Assembly (NCBI GenBank): GCA_903927265.1
Contig: CAIYMF010000255.1
Location: 1-38,591, forward strand
Length of the DNA stretch: 38,591 nt
Direction of reading: 5' to 3'
Origin: an uncultured bacterium
GTDB taxonomy: Bacteria; Actinomycetota; Actinomycetes; S36-B12; CAIYMF01
The position numbers and the translations under genes were made by a program. Positions 33,419-38,591 of the stretch are shown here, in pieces (within the stretch, counting starts at the first letter, position 1; each line of letters starts with the position of its first letter). Under the pieces are notes generated by a model that was not told the origin of the DNA, did not search any database, and was given only the letters and a program-made list of their open reading frames with translations.

Positions 33419-34321
33419 ATGACGACCATCGAAGTCACTGACATTGACCTCAACCATCGCGGCATCCATCTGAACTGTCGGGCCGCAGGAGATCCCGCTG
33501 CGCCAGTGGTGATTCTGGTGCACGGCTTTCCCGAAGGCGCCTTTGTGTGGGACGCCATGCTGGTTGGTCTCGCCGAGGCTGGGTTCCGCGCCGTCGCACC
33601 CGATCTACGCGGATTCGGGCTGAGTTCGGCTCCTACCGAAGTCGAGCGCTACCGCATGAGTGAGGTCGCAGCCGACCTCGTCGCCCTCACCGCCATCGTG
33701 TCTCCCGGGCGGCCGCTTGCGGCACTGGTCGCTCACGATTGGGGCGGCGCAGCTGGTTGGGCGTTGGGTAACCGGGCGCCGCAGTTATTGGAGCGACTGG
33801 TCATCATCAATTCCCCTCATCCCGGCCTCTTCCTGCGCGGATTGAAGACCGACCCTTCCCAGCAGGCAGCGAGCGCCTATATGAATGTGCTCGCGGCCCC
33901 CGACGCGGAGGAAAAGTTCTCGTCCGACGATTACGCGTTGCTGTGGCGCTTCTTCACCGGAATGGGAGCGACCAGCGGCGGTGCCGACGGGAAGGGGTGG
34001 CTCACTGACGCCGTTCGCGCCCAGTACCGAGAGCACTGGGACCTCGGCCTGACCGGTGGACTGAACTACTACCGTGCAACTCCCGTGCGTCCGGGCAAGG
34101 ATCTCGACGCCATCACCCTCCCCCCAGAGATGTTGACGGTCTCGATTCCGACTCACGTCATTTGGGGAACGCTCGATACCGCACTGCTTCCAGGACTCGT
34201 CGACGGGCTCGACGAGTACGTCAGCGATCTTGACGTGCACTCGTTTGACGATGCTTCCCACTGGATCGTGCATGAATACCCCGACCGCGTGTTGTCGCTG
34301 CTCACGAATTTCCTCACGTGA
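33419..34321 (+). CDS. Alpha/beta hydrolase, epoxide-hydrolase-like
   Basis: A 300-residue alpha/beta-fold hydrolase. The oxyanion-hole motif HGFPE, the DLRGFGLSS segment and the nucleophile elbow AHDWGGAAGW with Asp as nucleophile point to epoxide hydrolase or haloalkane dehalogenase activity; Ser-type esterase is excluded by this elbow. The acid and base are likely the Asp in IWGTLDTALLPG and His in DDASHWIVHEYPD. Two Tyr of the cap domain that mark true epoxide hydrolases may lie in GGLNYYRAT. The gene overlaps the following phosphatase gene (GTGA). Confidence 0.87.
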   Translation: MTTIEVTDIDLNHRGIHLNCRAAGDPAAPVVILVHGFPEGAFVWDAMLVGLAEAGFRAVAPDLRGFGLSSAPTEVERYRMSEVAADLVALTAIVSPGRPLAALVAHDWGGAAGWALGNRAPQLLERLVIINSPHPGLFLRGLKTDPSQQAASAYMNVLAAPDAEEKFSSDDYALLWRFFTGMGATSGGADGKGWLTDAVRAQYREHWDLGLTGGLNYYRATPVRPGKDLDAITLPPEMLTVSIPTHVIWGTLDTALLPGLVDGLDEYVSDLDVHSFDDASHWIVHEYPDRVLSLLTNFLT

Positions 34322-34833
34322 CCCACGCCCCATGGGCCGTTGTCGACATCGACGGCGTGCTCGCCGATGTCAGACACCGGGTGCGCTTCGTCGAGCAACG
34401 CCCAAAAGATTGGGATGCGTTCTTTGCGGCCGCTCCCCTTGACCCCGCACTTGCCGAAGGCCTGGCGGCCGTTGTCGAGCAGGTAGATCTCGGTCATGCC
34501 ATTGCCTACGTGAGCGGTCGACCCGAACGATGCCGCGCCGACACGATCGCCTGGATGCAACGGCACGGACTTCCACCCGCTCCCCTGCACCTGCGGCGCG
34601 ATGACGACCGACGGCCAGCGAGACAAACCAAACTTCAGATTGTGCGAACGCTTGAGCGAACGGCTCCCGTTGCACTCGTGATTGACGATGACTCTGCGGT
34701 CGTGTCAGCAATGCGCGCTGCCGGATATGAAGTCCTCCACGCCCAATGGATGGATGGCGGAACCGATGGCGTTGACGCCTCCCCCGCGCAGGAAGCCCTG
34801 TTCGAGGCGCAAGAGATTGAGGGTCGCACGTAG
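34318..34833 (+). CDS. HAD-like phosphatase domain protein
   Basis: A 171-residue protein of the HAD fold. The nucleophile loop is VVDIDGVLADVRHR (Asp10 and Asp12), then YVSGRPERCR gives the second motif, a Lys in RQTKLQIV the third, and LVIDDDSAVVSAMRAAGYEV the fourth with the acidic pair. This arrangement resembles the 3'-phosphatase domain of bacterial and phage polynucleotide kinases. The GTG start overlaps the hydrolase stop. The substrate cannot be told. Its stop lies 27 nt from the convergent thioesterase. Confidence 0.8.
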   Translation: MTHAPWAVVDIDGVLADVRHRVRFVEQRPKDWDAFFAAAPLDPALAEGLAAVVEQVDLGHAIAYVSGRPERCRADTIAWMQRHGLPPAPLHLRRDDDRRPARQTKLQIVRTLERTAPVALVIDDDSAVVSAMRAAGYEVLHAQWMDGGTDGVDASPAQEALFEAQEIEGRT

Positions 34834-34860
34834 AGCGGTTGCACCGAACCGCACCACCAT

Positions 34861-35334
34861 CTAGTCAACGCGCGGATGCACCAACGTCAACACCACCGAC
34901 ATCTCACCGCATGGTGCACCATCATCCTCGCGAGTGAACAGGATCGTGGTTGTCCACTCCGGCCGTCCCCCATCGAGGAACTCTCGTTCAATCTGCGCAG
35001 CGTCGATATCCATTGTCGCTTCGGAAATCACCGCGCATCGAGCGAGTTTGCTCCACGACACGTTCGCACTGACAGCCAATGGCTTACCTCGATCGAGTAG
35101 GTGACCGACCTTCGTCAGCATGAGACATGCGGCCGTCGACTCGCCCAGCGTGAAGATCGCCCCTGCGTGCGGACCACCCATGTGGTTACGGGTTTGAACC
35201 TCATTGGGAATGCGCAGGCGCACCCGCTCCCCCACTTCCACGACTTCAATCGACAGGGTGTCGATGAGCGGAGTGGTGGCGCGCATCGCCGCGGTAAGTG
35301 AGGCTGGAGTGAGTTCCGCGGAGGTAATGTCCAT
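34861..35334 (-). CDS. Hotdog-fold thioesterase-like protein (DUF4442/PaaI type)
   Basis: A 157-residue single hotdog domain. The active-site helix is seen in NHMGGPHAGAIFTLGESTAACLM, with Asn/His and the Gly-rich turn at the usual place near residue 50. It probably cleaves an acyl-CoA. The start is fixed by TAGGGT 6 nt upstream on the minus strand. It stands downstream of gcvP on the same strand, separated by 95 nt with a 17-bp hairpin, and has its own promoter, so it is not tied to glycine metabolism. Confidence 0.83.
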   Translation of the reverse strand: MDITSAELTPASLTAAMRATTPLIDTLSIEVVEVGERVRLRIPNEVQTRNHMGGPHAGAIFTLGESTAACLMLTKVGHLLDRGKPLAVSANVSWSKLARCAVISEATMDIDAAQIEREFLDGGRPEWTTTILFTREDDGAPCGEMSVVLTLVHPRVD

Positions 35335-35340
35335 GGAGGG

Positions 35341-35346
35341 ACCCTA
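35341..35346 (-). promoter_or_regulatory. Leaderless -10 element of the thioesterase gene (TAGGGT)
   Basis: On the minus strand TAGGGT is followed by 6 nt (CCCTCC) and ATG 35334. Confidence 0.65.
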
Positions 35347-35367
35347 CGCTGATGCGACTGCGCTCCA

Positions 35368-35417
35368 TCCATCGCTATCCGTCAATCCCCGCTGTCTATC
35401 TGACGGATAGCGATGGA
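35368..35417 (-). terminator. 17-bp perfect hairpin after gcvP
   Basis: TCCATCGCTATCCGTCA (35368-35384) and TGACGGATAGCGATGGA (35401-35417) are perfect complements around a 16-nt loop. It lies 12 nt after the gcvP stop and 21 nt upstream of the thioesterase -10. It lacks a U-run. It probably ends gcvP transcription; an operator role for the thioesterase is also possible. Confidence 0.65.
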
Positions 35418-35429
35418 CGAAGCCCCAGC

Positions 35430-38333
35430 TCACTCCTCGGCGAATGCCTCAGGACTCGGACAACTACAGACCAAATTGCGATCACCGTAGGCAGAATCGA
35501 CTCGTCTCACCGGAGGCCAGTACTTGTCGGCTCGAAGCGACTCCACCGGATACACGGCGGTTTCACGGGAGTACGGCATCGCCCACTCGTCGACAATGCA
35601 TGCCGCAGTGTGTGGCGCCTGACGTAGCGGCGAGAGTTCGACTGGCCACTCCCCCGCAGCCACCCGATCAATCTCCGAACGAATCGCGATCATTGCCTCA
35701 CAGAAGCGATCGATTTCGGCCAACGATTCACTCTCGGTCGGTTCAACCATGAGCGTTCCGGAAACGGGGAATGACATCGTGGGTGCGTGGAAGCCATAGT
35801 CAACAAGTCGCTTGGCGACATCGTCGACCGTCACACCTGTGTCGTGCGTGATAGCGCGCAGATCGAGGATGCATTCGTGAGCAACAAGTCCGTTCTCGCC
35901 CGAATACAGCACGGGGTAGTAATCGCGCAGGCGAGTCGCAATGTAGTTGGCGGAAAGAACTGCAACGGATGTCGCGCGGGTAAGTCCATCGCTGCCCATC
36001 ATGCGGATATATGCCCACGGAATCGGCAAGATACCTGCGCTTCCCCACGGTGCACCGCTGACCGGACCCACTCCACCGTCGACGTGCCCACGACCCACAG
36101 GCCCTGCCTCAGGGCGCAACGGATGCGACGGAAGGTACGGCGCAAGGTGTGATCGCACCGCGACCGGACCCACGCCAGGGCCGCCACCGCCGTGCGGAAT
36201 GCAGAACGTCTTGTGCAGGTTCAAGTGCGACACATCAGCGCCAAATCGGCCCGGCTTAGCCAACCCCACCAGAGCATTGAGATTCGCACCATCGACGTAC
36301 ACCTGACCGCCGACATCGTGCACCATGGCGCAGATGTCAGTGACTCCTTGCTCAAACACTCCGTGCGTGGACGGGTACGTGATCATCAACGCAGCAAGCT
36401 CGTCGCGATACTGTTCGATCTTCGCGCGCAAGTCGTCGAGGTCAACGTCTCCGTCTTCGGCGCAAGCGACGACAACCACGCGCATACCCGCCATCACTGC
36501 ACTTGCAGCGTTAGTGCCGTGCGCACTACTCGGAATGAGGCATACCGTGCGATGCCCCTCCCCCGCTGCTCGGTGATAGGCACGAATCGCAAGCAACCCA
36601 GCAAATTCGCCCTGGCTTCCTGCATTGGGCTGCAGACTGACCGCGTCGTATCCAGTCACTTCGACCAACCACGATTCCAACTGGCGAATGAGTTCGAGAT
36701 AACCCTGTGCCTGATCACTAGGCGCGAAGGGGTGCATGCGAGCAAACTCATGCCACGTGATGGGCGCCATCTCGGTAGCAGCGTTCAACTTCATGGTGCA
36801 TGAACCCAGCGGAATCATCGCGCGATCAAGTGCGATGTCGCGATCACGAAGGCGACGGAGGTAGCGCATCATCTCGGTCTCACTGTGATACGAGTTGAAT
36901 ACCGGGTGGGTCAGGAATTCGCTGGTACGGCGGAGGCTGACCGGGATCGACTGGTCAAGGTCGCGCGGCACCTCGGCAGCCCCACCGACAACTTCCGCCA
37001 CCGCATCGAGCACTGCCTGTACCTGCACTGACGTGGTCACTTCATCGCAGGCCACGACAACGGTGTCGACTCCGTCAGCGCGCACGTTGATACCCCGTGC
37101 CAGTGCGCTGGCCACCACATCAGCAGAACGACCCGGCACGACGAACGACACGGTGTCGAAGAAGTGACCGCTCGGCACGGTGCATCCCAACGAGCGAACG
37201 CCCGCTGCGAGTTCGCGCGCACGCGCGTTTACGTCGCGAGCAATCGCCGTGAGACCGAGCGGCCCGTGATAAGCCGCGTACATAGACGCGATGACCGCGA
37301 GAAGTACCTGTGCGGTACAGATATTGCTCGTCGCCTTCTCACGTCGAATGTGCTGCTCTCGCGTTTGTAGCGCCAACCGAATCGCCGGGGCCCCTTCACT
37401 ATCGACGCTGACACCCACCATGCGCCCGGGCATGCTGCGCTCAAGCCCTTCACGCACTGACATGAATCCTGCGTGCGGCCCACCAAAACCGAGTGGCACA
37501 CCAAATCGCTGAGCGGAGCCAACGACGACATCAACGCCAATTTCGCCCGGGGGGCGAAGCAGAGTCAGAGCTAATAGGTCGGCAGCGACCGCGACGAGCG
37601 CTCCCCGCACATGTGCTGCGGCGACAAGTTCCGCGTCATCGCGCAACGCCCCAGACGCCGTGGGGCTACTGAGAAGCATTCCGAAGAACTCATCGGTCGG
37701 AAGCGAGTCAACTCCACGTGAGGCATCAATGAGTTGTACCTCAATGCCGAGCGGCTCCGAACGCGTCGCGATGACCGCCAGCGTCTGCGGAAGCGTGTCC
37801 GAATCAACGAGGAACGTGGCGCTGGTCGACTTCGAAGCGCGGCGCAGAAGTGTCATCGCCTCCGCCGCCGCGGTGGGCTCGTCGAGCAAACTTGACCCCG
37901 CGATCGGCAAACCCGTGAGGTCGCTGATCATCGTTTGGAAGTTGAGCAGTGCCTCAAGACGACCTTGGGAAATCTCCGGCTGATAGGGCGTATAGGCCGT
38001 GTACCACCCTGGGCTTTCGAGGATGTTGCGCTTGAGTACCGCCGGCGTACGAGTGTCGTAGTAACCCAGACCGATCATCGATGTCAGCACACGGTTGCGG
38101 TCTGCCAATGCGTGCAGTTCAGCCGTTGCCTGCCATTCGCTCGCCGGAGCTGGCAGCGACAGACCATCACGCCACCTAATCACTGAGGGAACGGCGTCGC
38201 TGACCAAATCATCAAGGGAGGTGTAGCCCACGGCTGCGAGCATCGTCTGGATATGTGCATCGGCAGGACCAATATGACGGTCAACAAAGGGCGCAGGGCC
38301 GGAGGTAACTGAGGTACTAGGTGCGCTGGTCAC
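35430..38333 (-). CDS. gcvP: Glycine dehydrogenase (decarboxylating), P-protein
   Basis: A 967-residue PLP enzyme of the glycine cleavage system that decarboxylates glycine and passes the aminomethyl group to the lipoyl H-protein. It is the long fused form holding both halves. [17 protein letters not shown] opens the N-terminal half, and [16 protein letters not shown] with Lys708 is the PLP-binding site in the C-terminal half. [16 protein letters not shown] and [10 protein letters not shown] are further conserved segments. The GTG start has GGAGAG upstream. gcvT and gcvH are not in the window. The mRNA leader carries a tandem glycine riboswitch, so glycine induces it. Confidence 0.96.
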   Translation of the reverse strand: MTSAPSTSVTSGPAPFVDRHIGPADAHIQTMLAAVGYTSLDDLVSDAVPSVIRWRDGLSLPAPASEWQATAELHALADRNRVLTSMIGLGYYDTRTPAVLKRNILESPGWYTAYTPYQPEISQGRLEALLNFQTMISDLTGLPIAGSSLLDEPTAAAEAMTLLRRASKSTSATFLVDSDTLPQTLAVIATRSEPLGIEVQLIDASRGVDSLPTDEFFGMLLSSPTASGALRDDAELVAAAHVRGALVAVAADLLALTLLRPPGEIGVDVVVGSAQRFGVPLGFGGPHAGFMSVREGLERSMPGRMVGVSVDSEGAPAIRLALQTREQHIRREKATSNICTAQVLLAVIASMYAAYHGPLGLTAIARDVNARARELAAGVRSLGCTVPSGHFFDTVSFVVPGRSADVVASALARGINVRADGVDTVVVACDEVTTSVQVQAVLDAVAEVVGGAAEVPRDLDQSIPVSLRRTSEFLTHPVFNSYHSETEMMRYLRRLRDRDIALDRAMIPLGSCTMKLNAATEMAPITWHEFARMHPFAPSDQAQGYLELIRQLESWLVEVTGYDAVSLQPNAGSQGEFAGLLAIRAYHRAAGEGHRTVCLIPSSAHGTNAASAVMAGMRVVVVACAEDGDVDLDDLRAKIEQYRDELAALMITYPSTHGVFEQGVTDICAMVHDVGGQVYVDGANLNALVGLAKPGRFGADVSHLNLHKTFCIPHGGGGPGVGPVAVRSHLAPYLPSHPLRPEAGPVGRGHVDGGVGPVSGAPWGSAGILPIPWAYIRMMGSDGLTRATSVAVLSANYIATRLRDYYPVLYSGENGLVAHECILDLRAITHDTGVTVDDVAKRLVDYGFHAPTMSFPVSGTLMVEPTESESLAEIDRFCEAMIAIRSEIDRVAAGEWPVELSPLRQAPHTAACIVDEWAMPYSRETAVYPVESLRADKYWPPVRRVDSAYGDRNLVCSCPSPEAFAEE

Positions 38334-38360
38334 AAGACTCTCCGCAGTCGACGGGACGAA

Positions 38361-38374
38361 GACACGGGAGTGTC
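38361..38374 (-). promoter_or_regulatory. Hairpin between riboswitch and gcvP
   Basis: GACAC-N4-GTGTC is a perfect 5-bp hairpin just 3' of the second aptamer and 28 nt before the gcvP GTG. It may belong to the expression platform. No U-run follows, so control at translation start is more likely than termination. Confidence 0.4.
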
Positions 38375-38590
38375 CCCGCCCTCATCTGTCCTCGCGCAGC
38401 GCGCGACCTGAGAGTTTCACCACCGCCTCGCGATGAGCCGATGACTTACACCGTCGGTGGGTGCTTGGGTGAGCAAGCACCGCTTTCCAGAGTTGCCTCG
38501 CCCGATCGGTCCTGGAGCCTGAGAGGTTCTGAGGGAGTTGCACCTTCGGCGCCCGCCACTGGCTGCAGCGGAACTCTCCCGACCGGGATT
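38371..38590 (-). promoter_or_regulatory. Tandem glycine riboswitch (gcvT-type)
   Basis: The minus-strand leader shows both aptamers. Aptamer I (about 38507-38588) has P1 CGGTC/GACCG (38581-38585 with 38507-38511), GGGAGAGTTCC, GCGCCGAAGGTGCAACTCCC and CAGAACCTCTCAGG. Aptamer II (about 38371-38506) has CAACTCTGGAAAG, CACCGACGGTGTAAGTC, GGTGAAACTCTCAGGT and GGACAGATGAGGG. The CCGAAGGnGCAA, AAACTCTCAGG and GGACAG signatures belong to the glycine class. The 3' end is 37 nt before gcvP. The promoter lies outside the window. Confidence 0.93.
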
Positions 38591-38591
38591 A

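Noticed and set aside
1-38591. CRISPR arrays, tRNA or rRNA genes, insertion sequences, prophage
   Set aside because: No regularly spaced repeats, cloverleaf-like segments, transposase motifs or phage genes were seen on either strand.

Overview
This window comes from a high-GC Actinomycetota chromosome, probably an uncultivated or environmental lineage. The evidence is a complete Pup-proteasome locus (dop, pup, prcB, prcA, pafA, pafB, pafC), an actinobacterial RbpA, a HelY-type helicase, and gene order from dop to an Xaa-Pro peptidase that follows the Mycobacterium tuberculosis Rv2112c-Rv2089c region as I remember it. No rRNA, tRNA, insertion sequence, phage gene or CRISPR array was recognised, and coding density is very high. 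The window looks like core chromosome with a few accessory modules.

Layout. 1-5.4 kb: dop, then an opposing five-gene redox operon (Ser-rich secreted protein, ApbE flavin transferase, ferric-reductase-like cytochrome b, NuoF-like flavoprotein, 3Fe-4S ferredoxin) lying between dop and pup. 5.5-17.2 kb: pup-prcB-prcA, pafA, two FKBP prolyl isomerases (one lipoprotein, one cytosolic), pafB-pafC, a small Cys-pair protein, tatA-tatC, a diacylglycerol-kinase-like lipid kinase and helY. 17.2-21.1 kb: a DUF1796-like gene broken by one extra T, a 5'-3' exonuclease, an Xaa-Pro peptidase and a CPA2-type antiporter. 21.2-27.0 kb: an Lrp/AsnC regulator and a beta-lysine degradation cluster (kamA; kdd-kamD-kamE-kal). 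27.0-32.7 kb: lnt, polyprenol-phosphate mannosyltransferase, fxsA, rbpA, an Atg22-like MFS transporter and a glycerophosphodiesterase. 32.8-38.6 kb: a TM2 protein, an alpha/beta hydrolase with a HAD-like phosphatase, a hotdog thioesterase, and gcvP behind a tandem glycine riboswitch.

How the genes work together. Dop deamidates the Gln-ended Pup, PafA ligates it to lysines, and PrcA/PrcB degrade tagged proteins; the ATPase (Mpa/ARC) is not in the window. PafB/PafC are WYL-domain transcription factors. The kam cluster should convert L-lysine via beta-lysine and 3,5-diaminohexanoate to 3-keto-5-aminohexanoate, and 3-aminobutyryl-CoA to crotonyl-CoA, but the linking enzyme Kce is absent here. Lnt and the mannosyltransferase act on lipoprotein acylation and polyprenol-linked mannose supply.

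Regulation visible in the DNA. At least eleven genes start 6-7 nt after a TAnnnT hexamer, the signature of leaderless transcription; this fixes several start codons. rbpA has a good SigR/SigH-type promoter. gcvP has a tandem glycine riboswitch. Several strong inverted repeats sit in the short intergenic gaps. No gene-free stretch longer than 300 bases was found; the longest gap (38334-38591) holds the riboswitch.

The most interesting points are the DUF1796 gene with a TTT-TGA-C frameshift site inside its PFDW motif, the redox operon inside the proteasome locus, the B12-dependent lysine cluster lacking kce, and a 25-bp repeat that forms the 3' half of a hairpin and occurs upstream of both dop and helY.
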